Origin: Amaurobius ferox
Lineage: Eukaryota > Arthropoda > Arachnida > Araneae > Amaurobiidae
Direction: 5' to 3'
DNA: 64,000 bases
NCBI GenBank assembly: GCA_951213105.1
Contig: OX578139.1
Span: 75,349,184 to 75,413,183 of the forward strand
The notes under the pieces were generated by a model. The model had not been told where the DNA came from, ran no database searches, and saw only the letters and a program-made list of their open reading frames with translations. The translations under genes were made by a program, and so were the position numbers. This document shows positions 51,919 through 64,000 of the stretch, piece by piece. The first letter of the stretch is position 1, and each line of letters opens with the position of its first letter.

Positions 51919-54900
51919 CTAGCAGCATACCCGTTCTTCGTACGGAGTATATAATATAAAGAAACTTGAAATTCATAATCATGCCCAAATTCTTATAGTA
52001 TACTAAATGACATGTTTAATCAAAATATTCTGTTAAAATATTTAATATAATGCTCCTAAAAAAAAGTTTAAGAATCTCTGTTCTCGCTATATAAAATTAT
52101 CTTCATGGACATATCTGAAGAATAAAACATCTTGGACCCCTTATGTAAGCAAATATAAAAAAAAAATATGGAATTGAATCAATATATGCAAAATAAAAGC
52201 GTTAAAATTGTATGGGACCCGTACTAATTATATACGCGAATATTAGAAAATATAACCTGTATTAGTAGATTACATGTATAAATTGAAAATACCAATAAAC
52301 CCGTAATCTTTAAATCTGAAGACAGTCATTTATTCCAATATATGTCAAAATTAAAGTGCTAAAATTATATGGGAAGATATACACGTACTACTTATAATGT
52401 CCGATTATTAGTAGAAGATTACCCGTTTTGCAATATGAGTCACAAATGTTTTTTGGTAAAATACAACAGACGACGTAATAAATTGAATATATAATTAATC
52501 CCCTTAATTTTCATACCAGAAGACTGTACTTGATTCCAATATATATGCCAATATATGTCAAAATATATGCCAATATACCTGTACTACTTATATTCTCGTA
52601 GGTTAGAAGATATACACGTGCATTCCTAGAAGATTACTCGTACAACGTACAATATGCGTGTGTCAGCAATTTTTGCCGCAATAAAACAATGGCATAATAA
52701 CTTAAAAATATCAATAATCCCTGAATCAATAATTCCGGAAAATATCAATAATAATAATGTTTAAACCTGAAGAGTATAATTGATAATATCCAATCCAAAA
52801 TGAAATGGCAATGAAATTTATTTTATATACATATCTTCATTATTCAAATCGGAAAGGATTTAATAAAAATCGTCTGCCGCATAAACACATTGGATTTAAA
52901 TCCGTTGCTAGGCTACATGATATCATTTGCTTCAAATAAATTGGTAGAAAAAATATCTTCTAAATAGTTATATTTCTATAGAACATTTGGCGACAGTTTC
53001 GTCAAATTCGCGACATTTTAAAAAATCGCCAAATTTATCGCCAAGTGGGACTGTAGAACTGACAGTTCCACTTTGCGACAAATTGACGAAATATCATCAC
53101 AATACTATCCCCTAACAAAAAACAATTAATATCATTTATGTAGCGCAATTTTATCAATTTCAAGATATTTTTATAGATTTGAAAACATTTTTATCAATTT
53201 GGTGACATTTTAAAAATTCGCTAAATGTATTACTAAGTAGGATGGTTGGTCTGACTGATAAATGCTAACCAAACAACATTTCAGTACTCTCTTCTAACAA
53301 AACAAAAAAAAATTTCATTGATATGTAGAAGACCCAAGCCACACGACCAACCCGAAGGTTTATGGCAGCTGTTTGTGTGTCGTTTATATCAATTTGGCGA
53401 CATTTCCGTCAATTTAGCAAAGTTCAAGAAAAGGTGTCAAATTAGCGATATCCCTCCAAATTCGTAGCTTTGAATTTGCAGATCTGAATGAAACATTCTT
53501 ATCCCGTTTCAATATACTAAATGAAAACACTACAATTGTATTAGAAGATATACCCGCTCTACTCTTTTTCTGTTTCAACGATCGGCTATATGAATTTATT
53601 GGCTAAACACAATATATGAGTTTAGTAGCTAAATACGATATAAGCTTGAAAACTCTTTGCCAAAATAAATGAAATTGATGTACGCAGTCAGCAATTAATA
53701 TAATTAAAAGAAAAATCAAACCGTCCATTCATAAGATATACTTTTATATCCATTTATCCATTTATTTATTATTTAAATCGAAAAAAAATAATAAAAACAT
53801 TAACAAACACATTTAATTTAATTGCGATGCCGAGCAACATGATATATCCTCCTAAAATGTTAAAATTTATTAACCACTAACAGCACACCCGTTATTCGTA
53901 CGGAGTGTATAATTTAAAGAAACTTAAAGTTCGCAATCATGTGCAAATTCTGTTAAAATATTAAATTTATTGCTCCTAAAGAGAAGTTTAAGAATATATG
54001 TTCTCACTGTGCAAAATTATCTTCACGATCAGATCTGAAGAATAAAACATCCTGCCCCCTTTTGTAAGCAAATTTACAGAAGAAAAAATAGGAATTGAAT
54101 TAATATATGCAACCCCGTACTAATTATATTGTCGCAGATCAGAAAATATGCCAATGTGTTAGTAGAAGATTACCCGTATTACAATATGCGTCTCAAAAAA
54201 TATTTGCCAAAATAAAAGAGATGACGTAATAAATTGAAAACATCAATAATATCCGTACTCTTTATACCAGAAGGTCGTAATTGATTCCAATATATGCCAA
54301 TATATATCAAAACATATGTCAATATACCTGTACTACTTATATTCTCGTAGATTAAAAGATATACACGTGTATTTGTAGAAGATTCGTACAACATACAATA
54401 TATGAGTTTAAACAATTTTTGTCATAATAAAATAATTGCATAATAACTTGAAAATATCAATAATCCTTGAATCAATAATCCCCGAAAATATAAATAATAA
54501 TAATTTTTAAACCTGAAGACCGTAATTGATATTATCCAGTCAAAAATGCTATAAGAAAAATCAAATCGTTCTTTTCTAAAATATATTTTTATATCCATTT
54601 ATTTATTATTCAAATCGAAAAAATAATTATTAAAATTAACAGACAGATTTAATTTAATTGCGTTTCTGAGTAACATGATATAAGATAGAATCTTATAACA
54701 TGTTAAATATGTCATGTCTTATAACATAAACTGCGAAATTAAATAACGATTTTGATTTCTCTATACTTCTCATTGTTCCGTAAAAGCGTGTTTTAAATAA
54801 ACCATGAACCATGGAGATAGATTTCCCCTTTAAATCATGTTTCAAACAATTCATGTTTTCAGAAAGTGACTAATTAACGCAAAAAATCTCCCATCAAACT

Positions 54901-55339
54901 CAGAGATTAAATTTTAATTCACTTTCAAACGATTTTCAAGCTTTTCGTTTGGATAAACCACGGAGTTAGGGAGTAGAACTCCTAGGAAAAAGTTCCGTTT
55001 TTCATTAATATCTCGACAACCCCAGGTCTTAGAAACTCGAAACTTGGACAAAATTTATGGAGGGATATTTTAAGGCTATTCACCAAATTTCATTAAATTC
55101 GGTTCAGCCGTTTTTCCGTGACGATGAGACAAACGAAAATTTCGTTTTTTACTAATATCTCGAGAACCACTGGTCGTAGAAACTCAAAACACGGATATAA
55201 TTTTAAGTGGGGCTATTTCTGGGCTACCCACAAAATTTCATCAAATTCGGTTCAGCCGTTCTCCCGTGATGGTGTGACAAACAGACAGACAGACAGACAG
55301 AGAGACAGACAGACAGATTTTCTTTTTTATTTATATAGA
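51919..55339 (-). mobile_element. Non-autonomous Helitron, left partner of a head-to-head pair
   Basis: On the minus strand it begins A|TCTATATAAATAAAAAAGAA at 55,339 with TCTG repeats, then CGGGAGAACGGCTGAACCGA-type blocks. It ends with the hairpin CCGTACGAAGAACGG and GTATGCTGCTAG|T at 51,919. All Helitron hallmarks, including A and T flanks, are present. It is 3,421 bp with no helicase or Rep. An internal copy of the 3' end (…GCTGTTAG, ~53,877) shows the interior is built from repeated 3' domains. Confidence 0.9.
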
Positions 55340-55472
55340 TTAGAAAAATGTTTCTATAGTATTATAGTACGATTTCGTTAGTTTTCGCAGCCAATCTTTT
55401 AATTACATAATTTTAAATTTAAACAGTATTCAGTACTAAACTTCTATTACTTATCCAATTCATTCAATCTTA
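55340..55472. other. 133-bp spacer between the head-to-head Helitrons
   Basis: AT-rich unique sequence between the two 5' ends. Bases flanking each element are A, as expected for Helitron insertion between A and T. Confidence 0.85.
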
Positions 55473-55495
55473 TCTATATAAATAAAAATGAAAAT

Positions 55496-55528
<33 letters not shown>

Positions 55529-58500
55529 ACACCATCACGGGAGAACGGCTGAACCGAATTTGATGAAATTTTGTAGGTAGCGCAGAAATAGCCCCACTTA
55601 AAATTATATCCGTGTTTTGAGTTTCTACGACCAGTGGTTCTTGAGATATTAGTAAAAAACGAAATTTTCGTTTGTCTCATCATCACGGAAAAACGGCTGA
55701 ACCGAATTTAATGAAATTTGGTGAATAGCCTTGAAATATCCCCCCATAACTTTTGTCCAAGTTTCGAGTTTCTAAGACCTGGGGTTGTCGAGATATTAAT
55801 GAAAAACGGAACTTTTTCCTAAGAGTTCTACTCCCTAACTCCGTGGTTTATCCAAACGAAAAGCTTGAAAATCGTTTGAAAGTGAATTAAAATTTAATCT
55901 CTGAGTTTGATGGAAGATTTTTTGCGTTAATTAGTCACTTTCTGAAAAAATGAATTGTTTGAAACATGATTTAAAGGGGAAATCTATCTCCATGGTTCAT
56001 GGTTTATTTAAAACAAGCTTTTACGGAACAATGAGAAGTATAGAGAAATCAAAATCGTTATTTAATTTCGCAGTTTATGTTATAAGACATGACATATTTA
56101 ACATGTTATAAGATTCTATCTTATATCATGTTACTCAGAAACGCAATTAAATTAAATCTGTCTGTTAATTTCAATAATTATTTTTTCGATTTGAGTAATA
56201 AATAAATGGATATAAAAATATATTTTAGAAAAGAACGATTTGATTTTTCTTATAGCATTTTTGACTGGATAATATCAATTACGGTCTTCAGGTTTAAACA
56301 TTATTATTATTTATATTTTCGGGGATTATTGATTCAAGGATTATTGATATTTTCAAGTTATTATGCAATTATTTTATTATGACAAAAATTGTTTAAACTC
56401 ATATATTGTATGTTGTACGAATCTTCTACAAATACACGTGTATATCTTTTAATCTACGAGAATATAAGTAGTACAGGTATATTGACATATGTTTTGATAT
56501 ATATTGGCATATATTGGAATCAATTACGACCTTCTGGTATAAAGAGTACGGCTATTATTGATGTTTTCAATTTATTACGTCATCTCTTTTATTTTGGCAA
56601 ATATTTTTGAGACGCATATTGTAATACGGGTAATCTTCTACTAACACATTGGCATATATTCTGATCTGCGACAATATAATTAGTACGGGGTTGCATATAT
56701 TCATTCAATTCCTATTTTTTCTTCTGTAAATTTGCTTACAAAAGGGGGCAGGATGTTTTATTCTTCAGATCTGATCGTGAAGATAATTTTGCATAGTGAG
56801 AACATATATTCTTAAACTTCTCTTTAGGAGCAATAAATTTAATATTTTAACAGAATTTGCACATGATTGCGAACTTTAAGTTTCTTTAAATTATACACTC
56901 CGTACGAATAACAGGTGTGCTGTTAGTGGTTAATAAATTTTAACATTTTAGGAGGATATATCATGTTGCTCGGCATCGCAATTAAATTAAATGTGTTTGT
57001 TAATGTTTTTATTATTTTTTTTCGATTTAAATAATAAATAAATGGATAAATGGATATAAAAGTATATCTTATGAATGGCCGGTTTGATTTTTATTTTAAT
57101 TATATTAATTGCTGACTGCGTACATCAATTTCATTTATTTTGGCAAAGAGTTTTCAACCTTATATCGTATTTAGCTACTAAACTCATATATTGTGTTTAG
57201 CCAATAAATTCATATAGCCGATTGTTGAAACAGAAAAAGAGTAGAGCGGGTATATCTTCTAATACAATTGTAGTGTTTTCATTTAGTATATTGAAACGGG
57301 ATAAGAATGTTTCATTCAGATCTGCAAATTCAAAGCTACGAATTTGGAGGGATATCGCTAATTTGACAACTTTTCTTAAACTTTGCCAAATTGACCGAAA
57401 TGTCGCCAAATTGATATAAACGACACACAAACAGCTGCCATAAACCTTCGGGTTGGTCGTGTGGTTTGGGTCTTCTACATATCAATGAAATTTTTTTTTG
57501 TTTTGTTAGAAGAGAGTACTGAAATGATATTTGGTTAGCATTTCTCTGTCAGACCAACCATCCTACTTAGTAATACATTTAGCGAATTTTTAAAATGTCA
57601 CCAAATTGATAAAAATGTTTTCAAATCTATAAAAATATCTTGAAATTGATAAAATTGCACTACATAAATGATATTAATTGTTTTTTGTTACGGGATAGTA
57701 TTGTGATGATATTTCGTCAATTTGTCGCAAAGTGGAACTGTCAGTTCTGCAGTCCCACTTGGCGATAAATTTGGCGATTTTTTAAAATGTCGCTAATTTG
57801 ACGAAACTGTCGCCAAATGTTCCATAGAAATATAACTATTTAGACGATATTTTTTCTACCAATTTATTTGAAGCAAATGATATCATGTCGCTTAGCAACG
57901 GATTTAAATCCAATGTGTTTATGCGGCAGACGATTTTTATTAAATCCTTTCCGATTTGAATAATGAAGATATGTATATAAAACAAATTTCATTGCCATTT
58001 CATTTTGGACTGGATAATATCAATTATACTCTTCAGGTTTAAACATTATTATTATTGATATTTTCCGGAATTATTGATTCAGGGATAATTGATATTTTTA
58101 AGTTATTACGCCATTGTTTTATTGCGGCAAAAATTGCTGACACACGCATATTGTACGTTGTACGAGTAATCTTCTAGGAATGCACGGGTATATCTTCTAA
58201 CCTACGAGAATATAAGTAGTACAGGTATATTGGCATATATTTTGACATATATTGGCATATATATTGGAATCAAGTACAGTCTTCTGGTATGAAGATTAAG
58301 GGGATTAATTATATATTCAATTTATTACGTCGTCTGTTGTATTTTACCAAAAAACATTTGTGACTCATATTGCAAAACGGGTAATCTTCTACTAATAATC
58401 GGACATTATAAGTAGTACGTGTATATCTTCCCATATAATTTTAGCACTTTAATTTTGACATATATTGGAATAAATGACTGTCTTCAGATTTAAAGATTAC

Positions 58501-58877
58501 GGGTTTATTGGTATTTTCAATTTATACATGTAATCTACTAATACAGGTTATATTTTCTAATATTCGCGTATATAATTAGTACGGGTCCCATACAATTTTA
58601 ACGCTTTTATTTTGCATATATTGATTCAATTCCATATTTTTTTTATATTTGCTTACATAAGGGGTCCAAGATGTTTTATTCTTCAGATATGTCCATGAAG
58701 ATAATTTTATATAGCGAGAACAGAGATTCTTAAACTTCTTTTTAGGAGCATTATATTAAATATTTTAACAGAATATTTTGATTAAACATGTCATTTAGTA
58801 TACTATAAGAATTTGGGCATGATTATGAATTTTAAGTTTCTTTATATACTCCGCACGAAGAACGGGTATGCTGCTAG
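55473..58877 (+). mobile_element. Non-autonomous Helitron, right partner of a head-to-head pair
   Basis: It runs from A|TCTATATAAATAAAAATG at 55,473 to GAACGGGTATGCTGCTAG|T at 58,877 (3,405 bp). It is nearly identical to the inverse of 51,919-55,339 along its length. An internal 3'-end copy (CCGTACGAATAACAGG...GTTAG) lies at 56,936. Markers ATCATGTTRCTC or ATCATGTCGCTTAGC at about 56,125, 56,957 and 57,884 show three successive diverged 3' domains. No coding capacity. Confidence 0.9.
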
Positions 58878-59515
58878 TGTACTAAATAAAACGCAAAATC
58901 CAAATAGACATATTTAAGTGAAATGTCTGCTGAAATTCACGATGGATTTGAATGATTTTTTTTCAGTTTTGGTACCCTGCAGTAGAGTGCAAAATAAATA
59001 AAGTAAGATATCCTCTACAGACTCACTGGCATGCACACACACCCATATACACACACACACACACTTGCACACACACATGACATCACCTCAAAAACGTTCG
59101 CTTCGTGTTCAGGGATGCTTAAAACGTGTCTTCCGTCGAAACCTCGAATTTAACTTTTCGTCCCCTGTCGCATTATTTTCTTTATACATTATACTATGCA
59201 TATAAGGGAAGTAAAAATCTTATAAAGTTCAGATAATACAAGTCCAAATCATCAAGTCCGAAGAAAAGGTGTCTTTAATTGACCAAAGCTGTTTGAGGAG
59301 GATCATGGCGCCATTACTTAAAAGTCAAAAACTGTTTGATTAAAACATAAAATCATTTTACAAAATCTATCGAGTAAGGTAAATGAGGAGTTACAATATT
59401 GCAAATTCACGTGGTATTTCATAGTGTATCGGCTTTTCCTTTCAACTTGTATATCCGCACAAAAAATTGGATAGCAATAAGTGCATTCGGCCTTGAATTA
59501 CTTATCATACGCACA
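58878..59515 (+). other. Diverged 0.8-kb-repeat end and unassigned DNA
   Basis: 59,030-59,216 resembles the 3' half of the 0.8-kb repeat: an AC microsatellite, GACATCACCTCAAAAACGTT, TTCGTGTTCAGGGATGCTTA, AAAACGTGTCTTCCGTCGAA and a terminal AAGGGAAGTAAAAATC. The rest is unassigned. Confidence 0.5.
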
Positions 59516-59518
59516 AAA

Positions 59519-59757
59519 TCCAAGACACACAAACTCTAAGATACACACACACACAAACTGTAGTAAACACATATTCTAATACACACAAACTCTAACACGC
59601 AGAAACGCACACAAAGTATAACACACACAAATTCTAACGCACACAAACTCTGACATACACAAACAAACTAATTCTAATAACAAATTCTAACACACAGAAA
59701 TTCTAACACATATAAACTCTAACGCACACATACAAACTCTAAAGCACACAAACACAG
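59519..59757 (+). repeat. ACACACAAACTCTAAC minisatellite
   Basis: Irregular tandem copies of a ~12-18-bp unit (ACACACAAACTCTAAC, with GCACAC and ATAC variants). Strand composition is strongly A/C-biased. No coding potential. Confidence 0.85.
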
Positions 59758-59939
59758 ACGTACTTTTCCACATCTGTGTCGATATGGATTTCGCGGCTTT
59801 AAAATTTGCTTATTCGCCAAAATATTGAATTCGAAATTTTTCGGCCAAACAACAATTTCTTTATACAATAGTATGAGAAAGTAAACATTTATATCAACTT
59901 ACCTAAATAATATAGATAATCACGGTAATCCAACGAACT

Positions 59940-60420
59940 AAATACGAACCATATTCAATAATGCATTGCAGACTTCTACATAAGATTGGAAATAAGCAAA
60001 CATAGCCTGTTAACAGTCAACACTTGAAATATGCATATTAGATTGAGCAACAATTTGTTTAAATACTAACTTTTCATAATGCATTGTATACTTTTACACA
60101 ACATTGAACATAAACACGAAACCATAGCCTATTTTAATCATGAAAATTTGAAATTTGCATATCAGATTGAACAACAATTAGTTAACTGAATACTAACTTT
60201 TCATAATGCATTGTTCACTTCTATACTTTGATAATAATCAAACATAGTCTGTTTTAGCAATCAAATCTTGAAAAATGCATATTAGATAGAACAACAATTT
60301 ATTAACTAAATACTAACCTTCCATAATGCATTGTACACTTCTACACAACATTGAAAATAATCCAAAACATAGACCGTTTTAACAGTCAAAACACGAAATA
60401 TGCATATTGGATTGAACAAC
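59940..60420 (+). repeat. ~120-bp tandem repeat, four copies
   Basis: ATAATGCATTGTACACTTCT-type starts at about 59,961, 60,079, 60,206 and 60,326. Each is followed by a CAAACATAGCCTGTTTTAAC segment and ATGCATATTAGATTGAACAA. Spacing varies (118, 127, 120 bp). The 68-codon frame at 60351-60557 starts in this repeat and is not supported as a gene. Confidence 0.88.
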
Positions 60421-60936
60421 TCGCTTCGGTAGATACAGCCAATAACCTTTTCAAGAACTATCTGGTGAATCTTTCAAAACCTCGCGTCATTCCCACAGAG
60501 TCAGAGAGACTTAAATGCGAAATAAGGAGGAACGTTATTCACAGAAGGAAATTTTGAAGAGCAGATAACTTTTTCTAAAGACGAGAATCCTTTGAAGAAA
60601 TTTCCCCCCAAAGTATACACGTAAACCTAGGGTAGATGTCTGGAAGAGTCCGGGCGGTATTGGCCTCGAAATTATTTTGGAGACATGGGCTCGGGTGAGC
60701 TTTTCTTTTTAACAGGGTCGGACTTAGACAAACCTGTATCAAAAAGCGTTTAAAAGAATTATTTAAAAACTATAGTTTCTGCATGTTTGAAAGTTGTAAA
60801 ATAATTGAAATATGCAGGTAAATAAGTGCTTAAAATGACCTGCTTAAAACGACCTTCTCAGCGGAAATTGAAATATACTTATTTTTCCGAGAAATTCTCA
60901 TATATAAAAGAGTAAACTAACACATTCATATAAATA
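60421..60936. other. Unassigned DNA
   Basis: No recognisable coding domain or repeat. A short GC-richer patch lies at 60,640-60,700. Confidence 0.45.
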
Positions 60937-62591
60937 CTAGCCGAATACCCGTTGAAAATCAACGGTCTCACAATAAGCAAGGCCTGAATAATGTATGTTT
61001 TTGAATAATTTGGGTTTCACATTTATTCGACAAATCGAACGTTTTGGTGTGCAGAACCCCCTAAAGAAGAAAATGTTGGAAAACTGAAATTGCTCACTTC
61101 TTCCTTTCGAACTATAGTATACCAGTACATGAAATTAAAGTCTCTGTTTCATCCCGAAGCATATTATTTTTTCATTTTCCCTTTCGAAACTTTTTCTTTG
61201 GAGCATACTCATTAATGATGATTTTTAAAAAATTCTGTTCGTCTTGGTTTTTTTTAATCAGATGATTGGCATTTATACCAAATATAAAGCCACTGTCACA
61301 TTAAAAAATTCGTGTCTCATTTATTCCGAAAATCGAACATATTGGTTGCACCTCCTAAAGTAACAAATATTGGAAATGAGAAATTGCTAACTTTCTTCCT
61401 TTCAAACTATCTACCCGTATACCAAATTTGATGTCTCTACCCTATCACGAAGCATGTTTTTTCTATCACTTCACCTTTCTACGTTTTTCTGTGTAGCAAC
61501 CCCTTAATGAACATTTTTGTCAAACCTTATTCATCTTCGATTTTTTTATGAAATGCTTAGCCCATATACAAAATTTCAAGCCTCTATCACATTGTAAGGC
61601 AGACGTTTTCATTTGTTCGACAAATCGAATATTTTAGTGAGCGACACCCCCTACAATAGAAAATGTTGGAAAACTGAAAGTGCACACTTTCTTTCCAACT
61701 TTTTACCGTACACCAAATTTGAAGTCTCTATCTCATCGCGAAGCATGCTTTTTCTGTCATTTCACCTTTCTAATGCTTTTGTGTGGAGTACCCACCCCCT
61801 TTAATATACATTTCTGAAAAACTCTATTCTTCTTGTGTTTTCTATCAGATGATTCGCCCATATGCCAAATATCAAGCCTTTGTCACGTTTTAAAAGGGGC
61901 GTTTCTCCTTTACTTCCAAAATCGAACATTTTGGATTGCGGCACTCCCTAAAGAAGGAAATATTGGTAAACTGAAATTGTACACTTTCTTCCTTCCAAAC
62001 TATCTACCCGTAAAGCAAATGTGATATATCTATCTCATCCAGAAACATGCTTTTTTTATCAATTCACGTTTCGAACGTTTTTCTCTGGAGCACTCTCTTA
62101 AATGAACATTTTTGGAAAACTATATTCGGCTTGGGTGTTTTCGTCAAATGATTCACCCATATATCAAAATTTTAAGCCTCTATCAAATTTTAAAGGAGTT
62201 TTTTTCTCATTTATTCGGCAAATCGAACATTTTGTTGTGCGGCACCCCCTTAAGTAGAAAATATTGGAAATCTGAAATTGCGGACTTTTATCCTTTCGAA
62301 CGATCTACCCATACACCAAATTTGAAGTCTCTATCTTATTGCAAAGCATGCTTTCCTATCATTTCATTTTTCGAACGTTTTGGGGTGGAGCACGCCCCCC
62401 CCCCCCCCCCCCAGAGAACGTTTTCGAAAAATTCGATTTTTCCGTGGGATTTTATCGAACAACCGAGCCGTGTACCAAATTGCAAGTCTCTATTTATTCG
62501 GAAAGTGCCTAAAAAAAGCATTACATACGGACAGACAGACGGACAGACAGACAGACGGTCAGACGGACACTTGGCAATTAGTATATATAGA
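60937..62591 (-). mobile_element. Non-autonomous Helitron of a second family, 1.65 kb
   Basis: The minus-strand 5' end is A|TCTATATATACTAATTGCC at 62,591. The 3' end has a 7-bp perfect stem, CCGTTGATTTTCAACGG, then GTATTCGGCTAG|T at 60,937. Hairpin, 12-nt spacing, CTAG and the A/T target all conform. A GTCC/GTCTG microsatellite lies at the 5' side (62,529-62,570). The interior is five ~297-bp tandem repeats. A run of C (62,395-62,412) interrupts the last one. Confidence 0.9.
61018..62500 (-). repeat. Five ~297-bp tandem repeats inside the Helitron
   Basis: On the plus strand CATTTATTCGACAAATCGAA-like starts lie at about 61,020, 61,317, 61,610, 61,907 and 62,208. Each is followed by CCCCCTAAAG, AAAATNTTGGAAAACTGAAA, an ACTTTCTTCC block, CCAAATTTGAAGTCTCTATC and CGAAGCATGCTTTTT. 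Copies differ by substitutions and small indels. The 160-codon frame (62112-62594) is a chance translation. Confidence 0.92.
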
Positions 62592-64000
62592 TAAATATTT
62601 ACTTTTTAAAGTCCCTAACTGGGAATTTACTTGTCCAAAGGTGTCACTCTAGTGGCAATAAACTCAGGTTTTGTGTGTTTGGCCTACATTTACTTTCTGA
62701 TACGTAATATTGAGAAAGTATTGTCTTATCGAAAACTTTCGATTTCGAGATTTTGATGCCAATATATGTTTCAAAACCTGTTGAAGACGTTTTGACTATT
62801 TTTGGAGTGATTTCCTTTTGCCAACTGTCTTATCTCTGTGGTCGATTTCTTGTGCACACAATAGCAACCACAAATATTAAACTTTGAACTTAATTCTAAA
62901 TTTTATATTTCTTTAACATGTCACGTTAGGACAAAATGTGACATAATCATGCATAGAAGGGTTTATTTATTGCTCAATTATTACGAGGCTTAACAGTTTC
63001 AATCATTGTTGTGAAAAATAGACACGATGCAAATGTTTTTTTCTGGATGTCATCAGACCCCGTTGGATGGCAAGTTACCCTCCGGAGAGGCACATTGTCA
63101 AATTTTTTGAAAAAAAAATTAATTTGTTATGAAAAAGTTTGGTCGAGTTGAGTCACACTCAAGTTAATTTTTCAGTATATACAGATGCAGGATTATTTTT
63201 ATTTTTGGTTCTAACGGGCGTTGGATTTAATAAGAGGCTTCGTATTAGAATAGCTCAAAAATGGTTTCTGGTTCTATACAGGCGAACTAGTAAATACATG
63301 CTCACGTAATTATAATATTAATGTTTTCATGATCGCGTAATTTAAAAATATTAGTTATTCTTTAATTAATTTTCTTAATTTTTCTACCAGTATAAAACTT
63401 GCCGTAGGGGGGAAAACATACAAAACTTATATATTAAATTTTTTTGACATACTGTCTGGAATTCACTACTTGCGTACACCACTTTGGAGACCACTGTTCT
63501 AGATCACCGATGGGGCTGATGGAGGATCTGGAAAAACAAAGACACGTTCTATTATTATATTGTGTAAAAAGCTAGAACTATGCAGATTCACTTTGTAAAT
63601 CGTATGATTAGAACATAAATTATTCGGCACCTAAAATATGAGGTAAGCACACTATCAAAAGAACGAATAATCGTATTATGTACAGGAGTATTATGTAAAA
63701 ACTTATACTCGAGAGAAGGAAAGTGAATCGAATGATCAAAATTCTCCGTCGAGTAAATTTCTTTTACTTTTCCTATTCTCCCTAGAAATGTCTTCGAAAC
63801 TAGTTAGGTATAAATAGCAAGCGATAAAATATATGTTAGGAAATCCAGTTTCAAAATTTATATACATTTAAAAAAAATATTTTATAGTTTTCGAGTAATC
63901 GTCTAGGCAAATTATTAAATTATGACAATTTGACGTTTTTCAAGTTTAATAAAATTTGCAATAATTGCACAATACTTAGTGAATGATTACCGAATATGAG
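62592..64000. other. Unassigned DNA with one hAT-like terminus
   Basis: No genes recognised. On the minus strand from ~63,501, CAGTGGTCTCCAAAGTGGTG and TACGCAAGTAGTGAATTCC resemble ends of hAT transposons. No opposite end or 8-bp duplication was found, so this is tentative. Confidence 0.4.

Noticed and set aside
51919..58877. Simple segmental inversion as the explanation of the palindrome
   Set aside because: Homology stops exactly at the CTAG ends on both sides and each arm has its own TC start with A flank, which fits Helitron termini better than arbitrary inversion breakpoints.
60351..60557. 68-codon frame possibly an exon
   Set aside because: It starts in the ~120-bp tandem repeat and lacks family similarity or convincing splice sites.
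62112..62594. 160-codon frame
   Set aside because: It lies wholly within Helitron tandem repeats and the 5' microsatellite, and similar frames are broken in sister repeats.

Overview
This is AT-rich, intron- and repeat-dominated animal DNA, almost certainly from an arthropod. The SINE and transposon mix suggests an arachnid such as a spider, but that placement is inference. There is one convincing host gene, an UNC93-like 12-TM transporter-family protein on the minus strand. Three coding exons with matching splice phases (36224-35307, 24354-24087, 2211-1982) give a 471-residue protein. Its two introns are about 11 kb and 22 kb and are filled with mobile elements. No other host gene, rRNA or functional tRNA could be supported.

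Layout. 1-2.0 kb: a tRNA-derived SINE and unassigned DNA downstream of the UNC93 stop codon. 2.8-10.6 kb: two old Helitron-like elements with 1.3-kb internal tandem repeats, the second broken by an inverted copy of a 0.8-kb repeat. 10.6-15.0 kb: a decayed Ty3/Gypsy pol on the minus strand. 15.8-22.3 kb: a decayed BEL/Pao element on the plus strand with a probable 3' LTR. 23.7-23.8 kb: what looks like the severed tail of the second Helitron, implying that the LTR elements landed inside it. 24.1-24.4 kb: UNC93 middle exon. 25.5-25.8 kb: minus-strand SINE. 26.3-28.8 kb: a Helitron with intact-looking ends. 29.6-35.2 kb: TA-flanked long-inverted-repeat MITEs and a five-unit head-to-tail array of the 0.8-kb repeat. 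35.3-36.2 kb: the large 5' exon of UNC93.

36.3-64 kb lies upstream of the known UNC93 exons. It holds a three-unit inverted array of the 0.8-kb repeat, a 73-bp tandem repeat, a compound satellite block (48-bp, ~605-bp and 110-bp arrays, 42.6-46.4 kb), and a five-unit array of the 0.8-kb repeat carrying a SINE with a perfect 15-bp target duplication. It also holds two near-identical 3.4-kb Helitrons head to head (51.9-58.9 kb), minisatellites, and a 1.65-kb Helitron with five internal ~297-bp repeats (60.9-62.6 kb).

The most notable structure is the 0.8-kb repeat. Its terminal layout (12-bp subterminal inverted repeats, then a terminal palindrome at one end only) and its head-to-tail arrays fit a Helentron/HINE-type rolling-circle element. 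With the classical Helitrons, rolling-circle-type DNA makes up a large share of the window. I see no evidence of a new multi-gene biological system; the interest is in repeat architecture.
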